Source: Oxytricha trifallax
Taxonomy: Eukaryota; Ciliophora; Spirotrichea; Sporadotrichida; Oxytrichidae
DNA: 64,000 nucleotides
Direction: 5' to 3'
Assembly: GCA_000711775.1 (NCBI GenBank)
Contig: ARYC01000247.1
Location: forward strand, 104,960 to 168,959
Positions 11,990-23,201 of this stretch are shown in pieces. A model generated the notes under the pieces. It worked only from the letters and a program-made list of their open reading frames with translations. It did not search any database and was not told the DNA's origin. The translations under genes and the position numbers were made by a program. Positions within the stretch are counted from its first letter, which is position 1. Each line of letters opens with the position of its first letter.

Positions 11990-13178
11990 ATGAACAGCAA
12001 TCAATTGTTTAAAAATCAAAAACAAAAACTTTAAATACAATGATTGTCAAAATTTCTACTCAGCTGAGTAGAGCTTGACGAGGCATATTAAAGAAATACA
12101 TTCTGGCAAAGCGAAGAATCATTTCAAGCATGATAAAGTTTAGGTGGATGGCAGGTTTAAGTGCACGACTTGCATGAAGTTTTACACTCACTCAGCTAAA
12201 GTTAAAAGACACCTGCAAAAGCATAATTTAAGAGAGTTTAAAGAGTAAGATTAAAAGACTAAAAACTAATACCTGCCAAGAGAAAGTCTAATACTTTTTT
12301 GAAACTTAAAGAGAGTAATATAATCCCAAGAGGTAGAAACGATATGAGTCAATAAATCAACCTGCAGGCTCTACATTTTTAGCATGCTTCTAAGAGAGAG
12401 CTATGTTAATTCCTGCATTAAATGATGTCGATCTTAGCTGTTTTATAAAAAAAAATATTTGAATATTAACGTGCCTAGTAAGGCAAAACTTATAGTACTC
12501 GATAAGCTTGCATACAATGTAAATCCTTTCAGCTATCTCATTAAGAATGAACAGTATCATAATGAGTTTGCAATCGAATATATCGTTTTTAAAGAAGTTT
12601 AAAATAGAAATTGCAAGAAATTGCTTATGCTAGACGGTGTTATTATAGTTTTTGGGTTCATCGCACTAAGGCTAAAGAAATTTGAAATGACTCTAAGAGA
12701 CTATCTTCATCAAATCAGATATCCGGATGACTTGGATGATATTCTTTTAGATATGATTTAGGGTATCTAGGAGTTGAATGAATTTGAATATGTTCAGAGA
12801 GATGAAGCATAAAAATGTGATGCTCATCCTCTGTTCTTTAGAAGCTGTAGTTATCGATTTCAATAGAGCTTTAAGATGAAAGATTGGAACATTAGCAAGG
12901 CTTCTTGGGACATCAGGCGGCTAATTCTCAATCAGAGAGAATTGGATGAATGGATCAGTTTAGTGGCTTTTATGGGCAGTTGCTGCTAACATATTAGAAA
13001 GTGACATGGAAAGCATGGTTACTTTGGTACTCCGCATGAAAAACAATCAATTAGCTTAGCTTAGAAGCATATAAAGTCAGAAAAATGTCTGCGAAGAAAT
13101 AAAAAAGCATGCTAGAGATGATAATCGTAAGATCTTTTTCCTATCCTAGATAATCCTTAGATAAATACACGAGCCACT
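11990..13178 (+). pseudogene. TBE '57-kDa' zinc-finger/kinase gene, decayed (element B)
   Basis: Two zinc-finger blocks: the first has lost a Cys (YNDCQNF...HIKEIH), the second is intact (CTTCMKF...HLQKH). The kinase part is badly eroded: the catalytic loop reads VQRDEAQKCD in place of HRDLKPEN. The gene is then split by element A after 13178; its tail is at 17344 onward. Compare element C, which still has HRDLKPED. Confidence 0.75.
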
Positions 13179-13316
13179 CAAAACCCCAAAACCCTTTCAG
13201 TAGTTTGATTCAGTTTTTGATTGATAAAAGTAGACTATTAGTGCATACTTTATTAGGGTTTTAATAGGGTTTATGTAGGGGTTTAATGTTTAAATATTAG
13301 TAATTTAAGTGAGTAT

Positions 13317-14378
13317 ATGCGAGGTTTGGGGTCAGTTTATGACAGTGAGTATATAGATTTATTGTTTAAGTTGCGTTATGGATGCGATGATTATAGTGAT
13401 CAACTCAAACCTATTCTAAATTACACATCTATAGCAAGACTGCTCCATAAATCTCCTGCAACTGTGAGGTCTCACTGTCTATTAGCATTGAATTTAAAGA
13501 GATAGCAGCTTAATTCTAAGCCTAAAAGACCTCTAAAATTTTAACAGCATCATATCGATTATCTTATTAATGATAAGACTCTTAAATACTGGGCTCATTT
13601 ATCTCTAGCCTAGAGAGCTGTTATGTTTCATCGCCAATTTCATGAGCTTCGTATCTCTGCTTAATCTATAGCGAACATATATAAATAGAACGGAATATCT
13701 TACAAGACAGTAAATCGCATTAAGAGAGTGATTGACTTTAATGTTCCATTTTATAAGGATAATTTAAATTATATATTAAATTAGATGTAGAGGGCTATTA
13801 CTAATAACATTAAGTTCATACACGCTGATGAGGCAGTATTTACGTTTAATACCTTCATATCAAGGTCTTGGTATAAATGGTATAGCAAGATTGAAGTATA
13901 TGGTTAAAAGGTTAAAGTTTAAACTCATGCTATACATGGTGGAATAAGCGAAGATAATGGCCTCGAGACTTATGTTATCCACCCTCGCTCAATAAAGACC
14001 AAATAATACATAAAGTTCTTGCAATAACTCAGAGATAAGTACGCCGACTAAGAGATTTTTTTGTTTGTAGATAACTTATCTGTCCATAAAACTAAAGACA
14101 CAAGGAAGGAATATGAAAGGCTAAACATAACACCTGTATTTAATGTTCCATACAGTCCTCAGTTCAATGGAATTGAATTATATTGGGGGTTATTGAAAGG
14201 CCACTACAAGAAACTTCTACTGTATCACTTGATGCACGATTTGAAGATTCATACAGTGGATTTTATTTAGAGTAACGATAAGAGAGTCAGCAATGATAAA
14301 GCTAAAGTATGCGCAAAAAAAGAGAGATTTTTTTTTGTGTATATAAATAAGTTTTAGATTTTTTTTTTAAACGAGTGA
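13317..14378 (+). CDS. TBE 42-kDa transposase (DD34E), intact
   Basis: 353 codons from ATG 13317 to TGA 14376-14378, open only in the ciliate code (many TAA/TAG as Gln). Catalytic triad by count: Asp171 in HADEAVFTF, Asp252 in FVDNLSVHKT, Glu287 in QFNGIELYW; 34 residues lie between the last two, the DD34E spacing of the IS630/Tc1 group. The N-terminal 60 residues contain an HTH-like stretch (SIARLLHKSPATVRSHCLLA), expected to bind the terminal repeat. In Oxytricha, TBE transposases act in germline DNA elimination during development (published work); that role is inferred here. Ends 6 bp before the convergent 22-kDa stop. Confidence 0.93.
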
Positions 14379-14384
14379 ATAAGT

Positions 14385-15174
14385 TCACATATTAAATTTA
14401 CCGGTAAGAGGATTTTGCTTCTCTTTTTTTTCTTCCTCTTAACGGTTGATTGGCTCTATGTTTCTTCTGTTAGTGCCATCTCTTGCATCTATGTTCATCT
14501 CGTCTTGCTTTTAGAATTCTTTGAAGAGTCTCTTACTCAATTCATGCTTTACTTGAGACTTTCTCTCTATGTTTAACTTGCTGCTCACTTTCATCAAGTA
14601 TATAGCAGTTCCAGGTTTTTCTATAGAGTTAGAAGGGTAAGCTTACTTGAGATGAATGGGTGCTTTTGTAATTCCTAGAGCCAGGTGTCGCTTATTTTTA
14701 TTCCTTTCTTCTCTTTTTCTTCAGGAGAGATGCTGTAGAGTTTCTTGTGAGCTTCTTATATAACTTCATTAAAGTACTCAGGTTTCAGAGTTGCAAAAAC
14801 ACCGAAGAAGAAGTTTCTCTCTGGCAACGTATTAGAGAGTTGCAGCTTTGATGGAAGGTAGAGAGCAACATCTGGATCATTCATAGCATCATCATAGAGA
14901 TTTGTTACTGATATTTCAGGGTAGTTAGGTATCTCTATCATCCTAATTTCATTAGACTTAAAAGCTTTTTTCTCTTCACTCAGTAAGGCTTTTAAGAACG
15001 AGATTTTAGTTCCTTCCTAAGTTGGCAAGAAGAGTCCAACTATAATGGATGTATTAATCTTAATTAAGAATTTACCTTGCTATACCAAGTATTTATAGAG
15101 GTCATCTTTACTTCGAATTTTCCTATTAAATCTTGAGATTAAATTCTCTTCATTGCATCATTCATAGACTCCAT
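14385..15174 (-). pseudogene. TBE '22-kDa' gene with one frameshift (element A)
   Basis: Nearly identical to the intact copy in element D (inverted). Start 15172-15174; intron 14621-14646 (26 nt, GTAAGC...CTATAG); stop TGA at 14385-14387. Exon 1 is 528 nt against 529 in D because one A is missing in the codons for GKFRSKDD near 15115, so the protein is frameshifted after about 22 residues. Everything downstream, including the C-terminal exon, is unchanged. Confidence 0.88.
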
Positions 15175-15598
15175 CTTGCTTCCTCTTTCTAGAAATGTTA
15201 ATAAAATTTAAAATTATGGATATCCATTCTAAGTTTATTAAAATCTTACTACTAAATAGGGAGGACCTACTGGAGGTCAACCTTGAAAAGATATGAGGAG
15301 AAGCATTGAAAAACTTGCTCCAAGTTTCACAGATTGATTTCCATTTTTATCAATCTATCTCCATTAAATTGCTCCTAATAAATGTATTATTATTTTAGGA
15401 GGTCCTCCAAATTAAGTTCAAACTTTATTAGGAGTTAAATTTTAAGGTTAAAATTTAATAAGGAGCATATTAAATTTAAAAATGCTTAATAATTTTACCT
15501 CCAAATTAAGTAAAACTTGATTTGGAGAACCTCTTAGAGAAACTAAACTTCATTAGGAGTATTTTAATTTACTAAAATATATAAAATTCTCATAAAAT

Positions 15599-17191
15599 AT
15601 GTCAACTCACAGTCTTTTTATGGTTATTCAATTTTCTTACCTCTCAGATGAGAATTTACCACAGTGACTTATACTCAACTATTAAAGTTTATCAAGGTAT
15701 ATTTTATCATTATTATAATAAAATATATCAGCAAACTAATATGAGCGCTAACTTATTGAGAAGAGCGGCATTACTTGGATATAGCCAATAAAAATTAACA
15801 TTCCATCAACCAATAAAAGTAGAGACCAGAGACGCTTGTACTCAGAGGTAGCCTACTTTTGACAACTTTGACTAGTCTAGCTTTGAGATTATATATAAAT
15901 TAAGTAGGAGGTCATCACATAATTTGTGTAAATTGAGAAGGAGGTTAAATAATCCGTCATAGAGCATTTATAAATACCAGCCAAAGTTGACTATTAATGC
16001 AAAAAATGCAATAAAGTTTCCCTTACAAGTCAACTTATAAGAGACACTTGAGAGATATACACAACGAAATACCAAGGAGTATGTCTGTGAGTTCTGTGAG
16101 AAGCCATATTCTCAAACTAGAAACCTAAAAGTGCACTTAAACAAAAAGCACAATCAAAGTTTTGTCTTATTCATGAACCTACAGGGAATAGATTCCTATA
16201 AAAAAAAAGATCAAGAAACACAGTGGAGTCTCTTAGAACTGAAGTCTAGAAGTAAGTTAAAATGAAGAAAGCAGTCAAGAACTTTCCAGTCTCTGAGATC
16301 AATAAAATCATGGTCAAAATAGAGGCAATGAAGATTTCCTATATTAAAGATTATTGACTTAGATTCTTGTCTAGAAAGTTTCCTCACTCTTGAAGATAAA
16401 ATAGAGAAGAGAGTCATTTCTGATGATTAATATGGTTACAAGATATTTACATTCAGTTACTTCCTTGCTGATGACAAGTTCCAAATGGAATTTGGTAATG
16501 AGTATTATGCTCTTTAAAAGGCAAAGTTAAATGAGTGCAGGCATATCATCTAGCTTGATGCTATTTTACTTGGTAAAGATCATGTAGCCTTCAGGTTTCC
16601 TTTGCTTGAAATGACTTACAGATAATTCTTATCTGACAATAGATGTCAGAGATAAATTAGCGAGATTGTATAGCAGATAGTTGAGGGGATTGAAGAGCTT
16701 CACAAGCTAGGTTATGTTCATTGAGATTTAAAGCCAGAGAACATCATGATGAACTTTCAGCCTCATAGAATTTATATTATTGACTTCAACAGAGCTCAAA
16801 GAGTGCAAGCCTCTGCATAAGGAAATGTATACGGCACTCCTGGAACCAGAGAGAGAGAATTGGAGAGATGGAGATACTTAATGGGATATCTGGGCTCTAG
16901 CAGTAATAATAATAGAGAGCGACATGCAATTAAATTAAAATTAAACATGAATTGCTCAGAGTAAGTAAGAAACGATTACTTTAGCTGCAGTAGGGTGAGA
17001 GAGATTCTAAGCAGATAATCAAACAATATCTCGATAAAAATAAAATAAATGGAGGTCTCAGTGAACTTGCATACTCAATTATTGTCAAGCCAAGCAAAGA
17101 GAATTAACAAACAATAGAAAAAATCAAGCATCAATTTAGAAAGATAAAATTCAGAGAACTGCCACATAACTCTAAGCTTATGTTTGTGTGA
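15599..17191 (+). pseudogene. TBE '57-kDa' zinc-finger/kinase gene with nonsense codon in the catalytic loop (element A)
   Basis: Two intact C2H2 fingers (CKKCNKV...; CEFCEKPYSQTRNLKVH). The kinase domain has IIDFNRAQ and the start of GTPG, but the HRD arginine codon (AGA in element 1) is TGA, so the loop reads H-stop-D-LKPEN. Further damage: a frameshift near 16255, loss of the YFPE codons after GTPG, and about 40 bp of extra sequence near 16925. Ends at TGA 17189-17191. The same HRD nonsense codon is in element D. Confidence 0.85.
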
Positions 17192-17540
17192 GATATTTTA
17201 AAAACTCGCTTGTTATACTCACTTAAATTACTAATATTTAAACATTAAATCCCTACATAAACCCTATTAAAACCCTAATAAAGTATGCACTAATAGTCTA
17301 CTTTTATCAATCAAACTACTGAAAGGGTTTTGGGATTTTGACTGAAGAGAGCTAGATTCAAGAGATGCAACAAAGACAAGCAAATTAAATTTGCTTGAAT
17401 TAAATCACCTAATAATCATTAAATATGCTTAATATTCGCATAAAACCTGCGTTTTCTCTGCTAACCCCTATAAGACCCCAACTATGCCCTACAAATCAAA
17501 GCACTTATAAACCTCACTAAGGGGTTTTGGGGTTTTGAAT

Positions 17541-17888
17541 GTATTTAATAAATTGATTTATATATTTTAGAGGTGAAGTCTATATCTTTGCCTAATTTTT
17601 GATGTCCTAAATTTGGGTTCATCGTATTTCGTCAATATTCATAAATTTTTAAATCGGTGTCTATAATTTTTTAGGAATTGTGTCTATTATTTCTATAATA
17701 ATAAAAATATCTCATTAATTATGAAAACTTTGAACTTTGAGTTTGAATTGAACTCTTTTAACAACTCGGTTGTATGAAACTATTACATTACAAAATAATT
17801 TAGGCTATTAGATAATACTTTCTGAAGAAAAACTCTATTGTAAACACAGACTTAAGATTTTTATGTGTTTTGACTTTATACTTAATAC
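17541..17888. other. Spacer between the two TBE nests
   Basis: 348 bp of AT-rich unique sequence separating the AAT duplication of element B from the ATT duplication of element C. On the minus strand about 17570-17655 there is a short open stretch (MNPNLGHQKLGKDIDF) that could be a host coding segment; not supported further. Confidence 0.35.
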
Positions 17889-18340
17889 ATTCAAAACCCC
17901 AAAACTCCTTAATGAAGTTTATAAGTGCTTTGATTTGTAGGGTATAGTTGGGGTCTTATTGGGGTAGTGGAAAGAAGCGCAGGTTTTTTGTGAATTTTAA
18001 GTATAATTAATGATTATTAGGAGATTTAACTCAAACAAATATAATCTGCTTGTCTTTATTGTATCTCTTCAATCTTGCTCTCTGTATTGGTTCAAGTAAT
18101 TCGTTTAAGGATTACTTTAGATTATGATGGTGCTCTTACTATTTTCATGTCTACAATCTATTTGATTTCTTTGCAGATATCTTCCTGCTTTATATGCTTA
18201 CTGGCTAAACTTAATGATTATTTTACTTATTTGGTGCCATAGAAAGACGTACATTCAAAATCCCAAAACCCTTTCAGTAGTTTGATTGGAATTTTTGATT
18301 GATAATAGTTGACTATTAGTGCATACATTATTAGGGTTTT

Positions 18341-18807
18341 GGGTTTCATACCTATGTTCTGTCGGTGATTGGCCAGACCAATCCCGTTGGGTCATCGGGT
18401 TCGAATCCCCGTCGGAGTAGGACTTTGACGACGGCCTCGAAAGAGGGAAAATTCTCAAAGTCCCTAGGGTTCTGTAGTTTCTGTACCTAGACAAAGCACG
18501 GGGAACTCCAGGGTTACATTGGTTCCGTACCTGGTTAACAACACTGGGCCATAGTCCCACAGTAGAGGTACATCTGTGCTCCTCCGGGAGACAAGTATCT
18601 CTCATGCGCCTTAGGTGGCAAAGTCACCGAACTAACCACTGCCCTGACTTAGGAAAATGGATGCTACATGGAAAAAGAACATGAGTTTGGTCAACGACGA
18701 TTTTGATGGTAATCTTACCTGATGCTTCAGTGGGGAGGGTCTGGATGTAGGTTGTAAAATATATGTTGATATCCCTTAATTTAATTTCCTTAATTCAATT
18801 CAATTCA
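18341..18807 (+). mobile_element. SINE-like retroelement insertion with pol III B-box
   Basis: About 470 bp, clearly GC-richer than its surroundings, inserted in the left terminal region of element D. An 11-bp direct repeat ATTAGGGTTTT flanks it (18330-18340 and 18808-18818); element A shows the empty site. The 5' part contains a perfect B-box (GGTTCGAATCC, 18398-18408) within a T-arm-like hairpin. The 3' end is a short tandem repeat tail (TTCAATTCAATTCAATT). Long target duplication, internal promoter box and simple repeat tail together suggest a tRNA-derived SINE mobilised by a LINE. No convincing A-box or full cloverleaf. Confidence 0.68.
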
Positions 18808-18894
18808 ATTAGGGTTTTAATAGGGTTTATGTAGGGATTTAATGTTTAAATATTAGTAATTTAAGTGAGTTTAACAAGCGAGTTTTTAAAAATT

Positions 18895-20450
18895 TCACAC
18901 AAACATAAGCTTAAAGTCATGTGGCAGTTCTTTGAATTTTATTTGTCTAAGTTGATGTTTGATTATTTCTATTGTTTATTAATTCTCTTCGCTTGGCTTG
19001 ACAATAGTTGAGTATGCAAGTTCTCTGAGACCTCCATTTATTTTATCGAGATATTGTTTGATTCTCTGCTTAGAATCTCTCTCACCCCTGCAGCTAAAGT
19101 AATCGTTTCTTGTCATGTCGCTCTCTATTATTATTACTCCCAGAGCCCAGATATCCCATTTAGTGTTTCCATCTCTCCAATCCTCTCTCTCTCTGGGAAA
19201 TATGCAGGAGTGCCGTATACATTTCCTTATGCAGAGGCTTGCACTCTTTGAGCTCTGTTGAAGTCAATAATATAAACTCTAAGAGGCTGAAAGTTCATCA
19301 TGATGTTCTCTGGCTTTAAGTCTCAATGAACATAACCTAGCTTGTGAAGCTCTTCAATCCCCTCAACTATCTGCTATACAATCTCGCTAATTTATCTCTG
19401 ACATCTATTGTCAGATAAGAATTATCTGTAAGTCATTTCAAGCAAAGGAAACCTGAAGGCTACATGATCTTTACCAAGTAAAATAGCATCAAGCTAGATG
19501 ATATGCCTGCACTCATTTAACTTTGCCTTTTAAAGAGCATAATACTCATTACCAAATTCCATTTGGAACTTGTCATCAGCAAGGAAGTAACTGAATGTAA
19601 ATATCTTGTAACCATATTAATCATCAGAAATGACTCTCTTCTCTATTTTATCTTCAAGAGTGAGGAAACTTTCTAGACAAGAATCTAAGTCAATAATCTT
19701 TAATATAGGAATCTTCATTGCCTCTATTTTAACCATGATTTTATTGATCTCGGAGACTGGAAAATTCTTGACTGCTTTCTTCATTTTAACTTACTTCTAC
19801 ACTTCAGTTCTAAGAGACTCCACTGTGTTTCTTGACCATTTTTTTTAGAGGAATCTATTCCCTGTAGGTTCATGAATAAGAAAAAACTTTGATTGTGCAT
19901 TTTCTATAAGTGCACTTTTAGATTTCTAGTTTGAGAATATGGCTTCTCACAGAACTCACAGACATACTTCCCTTAGCATTTCGTTGTGTATATCTCTCAA
20001 ATGTCTCTTATAAAATGACTTGTAAGGGAAAACTTTATTGCATTCTTTGCATTAATAGTCAACTTTGGCTGGTATTTATAAATGCTCTATGACGGATTAT
20101 TTAACCTCCTTCTCAATTTACACAAATTATGTGATGACCTCCTACTTAATTTATATATAATCTCAAAGCTAGACTAGTCAAAGTTGTCAAAAGTAGGCTC
20201 CCTCTGAGTACAAGCGTCTCTGGTCTCTACTTTTATTGGTTGATGGAATGTTAATTTTTATTGGCTATATCCAAGTAATGCCGCTCTTCTCAATAAGTTA
20301 GCGCTCATATTAGTTTGCTGATATATTTTATTATAATAATGATAAAATATACCTTGATAAACTTTAATAGTTGAGTATAAGTCACTGTGGTAAATTCTCA
20401 TCTGAGAGGTAAGAAAATTGAATAACCATAAAAAGACTGTGAGTTGACAT
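18895..20450 (-). pseudogene. TBE '57-kDa' zinc-finger/kinase gene with nonsense codon (element D)
   Basis: Near copy of the element A gene in reverse orientation. Start about 20450, stop at 18895-18897. Zinc-finger and kinase blocks are present, including GTPGYFP and the WDIWAL region, which A has partly lost. The HRD arginine codon is TGA (about 19323), as in A. Also shares the frame changes of the N-terminal part. Confidence 0.83.
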
Positions 20451-20873
20451 ATTTTATGAGAATTTTATATATTTTAGTAAATTAAAATACTCCTAATGAA
20501 GTTTAGTTTCTCTAAGAGGTTCTCCAAATCAAGTTTTACTTAATTTGGAGGTAAAATTATTAAGCATTTTTAAATTTGATATGCTCCTTATTAAATTTTA
20601 ACCTTAAAATTTAACTCCTAATAAAGTTTGAACTTAATTTGGAGGACCTCCTAAAATAATAATACATTTATTAGGAGCAATTAATGGAGATAGAATGATA
20701 AAAATGGAAATCAATCTGTGAAACTTGGAGCAAGTTGTTCAATGCTTCTCCGCATATCTTTTCAAGGTTGACCTCCAGTAGGTCCTCCCTATTTAGTAGT
20801 AAGATTTTAATAAACTTAGAATGGATCTTCATAATTTTAAATTTCATTAACATTTCTAGAAAGAGGAAGCAAG

Positions 20874-21664
20874 ATGGAGTCTATGAATGATGCAATGAAG
20901 AGAATTTAATCTCAAGATTTAATAGGAAAATTTCGAAGTAAAGATGACCTCTATAAATACTTGGTATAGCAAGGTAAATTCTTAATTAAGATTAATACAT
21001 CCATTATAGTTGGACTCTTCTTGCCAACTTAGGAAGGAACTAAAATCTCGTTCTTAAAAGCCTTACTGAGTGAAGAGAAAAAAGCTTTTAAGTCTAATGA
21101 AATTAGGATGATAGAGATACCTAACTACCCTGAAATATCAGTAACAAATCTCTATGATGATGCTATGAATGATCCAGATGTTGCTCTCTACCTTCCATCA
21201 AAGCTGCAACTCTCTAATACGTTGCCAGAGAGAAACTTCTTCTTCGGTGTTTTTGCAACTCTGAAACCTGAGTACTTTAATGAAGTTATATAAGAAGCTC
21301 ACAAGAAACTCTACAGCATCTCTCCTGAAGAAAAAGAGAAGAAAGGAATAAAAATAAGCGACACCTGGCTCTAGGAAATACAAAAGCACCCATTCATCTC
21401 AAGTAAGCTTACCCTTCTAACTCTATAGAAAAACCTGGAACTGCTATATACTTGATGAAAGTGAGCAGCAAGTTAAACATAGAGAGAAAGTCTCAAGTAA
21501 AGCATGAATTGAGTAAGAGACTCTTCAAAGAATTCTAAAAGCAAGACGAGATGAACATAGATGCAAGAGATGGCACTAACAGAAGAAACATAGAGCCAAT
21601 CAACCGTTAAGAGGAAGAAAAAAAAGAGAAGCAAAATCCTCTTACCGGTAAATTTAATATGTGA
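20874..21664 (+). CDS. TBE '22-kDa' gene, intact, two exons
   Basis: join(20874..21402, 21429..21664). Exon 1 (529 nt) starts MESMNDAMKRI and includes IEIPNYPEISVTNLYDDAMN and LPERNFFFGVFATLKPEY. A 26-nt intron, 21403-21428 (GTAAGC...CTATAG), joins ...HPFISS to KKPGTAIYLMK; exon 2 continues through a basic, Glu/Lys-rich tail ending GKFNM then TGA 21662-21664. Total 254 residues. Without splicing the frame would stop after about 193 residues, which fits the traditional 22-kDa name. The gene is convergent with the transposase and divergent from the 57-kDa gene. Function unknown; no motif recognised. Confidence 0.87.
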
Positions 21665-21670
21665 ACTTAT

Positions 21671-23061
21671 TCACTCGTTTAAAAAAAAAATCTAAAACTT
21701 ATTTATATACACAAAAAAAAATCTCTCTTTTTTTGCGCATACTTTAGCTTTATCATTGCTGACTCTCTTATCGTTACTCTAAATAAAATCCACTGTATGA
21801 ATCTTCAAATCGTGCATCAAGTGATACAGTAGAAGTTTCTTGTAGTGGCCTTTCAATAACCCCCAATATAATTCAATTCCATTGAACTGAGGACTGTATG
21901 GAACATTAAATACAGGTGTTATGTTTAGCCTTTCATATTCCTTCCTTGTGTCTTTAGTTTTATGGACAGAAAAGTTATCTACAAACAGAATAATCTCTTA
22001 GTCGGCGTACTTATCTCTGAGTTATTCCAAGAACTTTATATAATATTCGGACTTTATTGAGCGAGGGGGATAACATAAGTCTCGAGGCCATTATCTTCGC
22101 TTATTCCACCAAGTATAGCATGAGTTTAAACTTTAACCTTTTAACCATATACTTCAATCTTGCTATATCTTTTATACCAAGACCTTGATATGAAGGTATT
22201 ATACGTGAATGCTGCTTCAACAGCATGTATGAACTTATTTTATTATTACAATATTAGATTTATATATTAATTTTTAATTATAAACCGAATTATTATTATT
22301 CAAATATGGCAAACGTTACATGGAATTGTTCTAATTTTAGACAAAAGCTTTTCAACTCATACTCTATGACTAAAAAAATAACCAGTATCAATAAGTGCAA
22401 TACAACAACTACTAAAACCTCCTTCAACATCAATAACACTAATAACACTAACCTCTATACCCTTTGAGTAAGGAACATCAACTTAATACATCAGAAAAAT
22501 TCTAAATGCTGCGAAGTTAGTGTTGCTGTACTTCAAAGTAGAAGTAAAAATTACCTAAAGTTTGTGTTTATCAATAGTAATAGCCCTCTGCATTTGATCG
22601 ATTATACAATTTAAATTATGCATATAAAAGGCAGCATTAAAGTGAATCACTCTCTTAATGCGATTGACTGTCTTGTAAGATATTCCATTCTTTTTATAAA
22701 TATTCGCTATAGATTAAGCAGAGATATGAAGTTTAGGAAATTGGAGATAAAACATCACCGCTCTCTCGGCTAGAGAGAAAAGAGCCCAGTATTTTAGAGT
22801 CTTATCATTAATAAGATAATCGATATGATGCTGTTAAAATTTTAGAGGTCTTCTAAGCTTAGAATTAAGCTGCTATCTCTTTAAATTTAATGCTAATAGA
22901 CAGTGAGACCTCACAGTTGCAGGAGATTTATGAGTTGCCTTGCTATAGATGTGTAATTTAGAATAGGTTTGAGTTGATCACTATAATCATCGCAACAATA
23001 ACGCAACTTAAACATTAAATATATATACTCACTGTCATAAACTGACCCCAAAACCCTGCAT
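21671..23061 (-). pseudogene. TBE 42-kDa transposase interrupted by a 330-bp insertion (element D)
   Basis: Start about 23061, stop TCA at 21671-21673, convergent with the 22-kDa gene. Very similar to the intact element A gene, but about 330 bp (roughly 22246-22576) are inserted just upstream of the first catalytic block, at the same codon as in element 1. That block itself reads HAVEA instead of HADEA, so the first catalytic Asp is also substituted. FVDN(L/F)SVHKT and FNGIELYWG are present. Confidence 0.83.
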
Positions 23062-23201
23062 ATATTCACTTAAATTACTAATATTTAAACATTAAACCCT
23101 ACATAAACCCAATTAAAACCCTAATAAAGTATGCAATAATAGTCTACTTTTATCAATCAAAAACTCAATCAAACTACTGAAAGGGTTTTGGGCTTTTGAT
23201 T

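Larger units (their letters stand above)
13179..17340 (+). mobile_element. TBE transposon, element A (nested in element B)
   Basis: 4162 bp. Left end CAAAACCCCAAAACCCTTTC, right end GAAAGGGTTTTGGGATTTTG, flanked by ACT at 13176-13178 and 17341-17343. Same orientation as its host B. Subfamily of elements 1 and D. It is the only copy in the window whose transposase is open throughout; its 22-kDa and 57-kDa genes are broken. Confidence 0.97.
9066..17537 (+). mobile_element. TBE transposon, element B (hosts element A)
   Basis: Left end CAACCCCAAAAGCCC (slightly degenerate C4A4), right end GGGGTTTTGGGGTTTTG; target duplication AAT on both sides (9063-9065 and 17538-17540). Subterminal sequence CTTAATGAGG...AGTGCTTTGATTT groups it with C and E. 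Contains transposase (+), 22-kDa gene (-) and 57-kDa gene (+), the last interrupted by element A at 13179. Minus element A and one ACT it would be about 4.3 kb, the normal TBE size. Confidence 0.95.
18256..23198 (-). mobile_element. TBE transposon, element D (nested in element C)
   Basis: Left end CAAAATCCCAAAACCCTTTC, right end GAAAGGGTTTTGGGCTTTTG, flanked by ATT at 18253-18255 and 23199-23201. Close relative of element A in opposite orientation. 4943 bp because it carries a SINE-like insertion (18341-18807) and the 330-bp insertion in its transposase. Its site in C differs from A's site in B, so the two nestings are independent events. Confidence 0.96.

Noticed and set aside
18355..18425. 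Possible tRNA gene
   Set aside because: The T-arm/B-box is convincing but no matching acceptor stem, D-arm or anticodon arm can be drawn; a tRNA-derived SINE fits better.
18255..18605. A 116-residue minus-strand open frame
   Set aside because: It lies across the TBE D terminus and the SINE-like insertion, has no coding composition and is explained by the higher GC of the insert.
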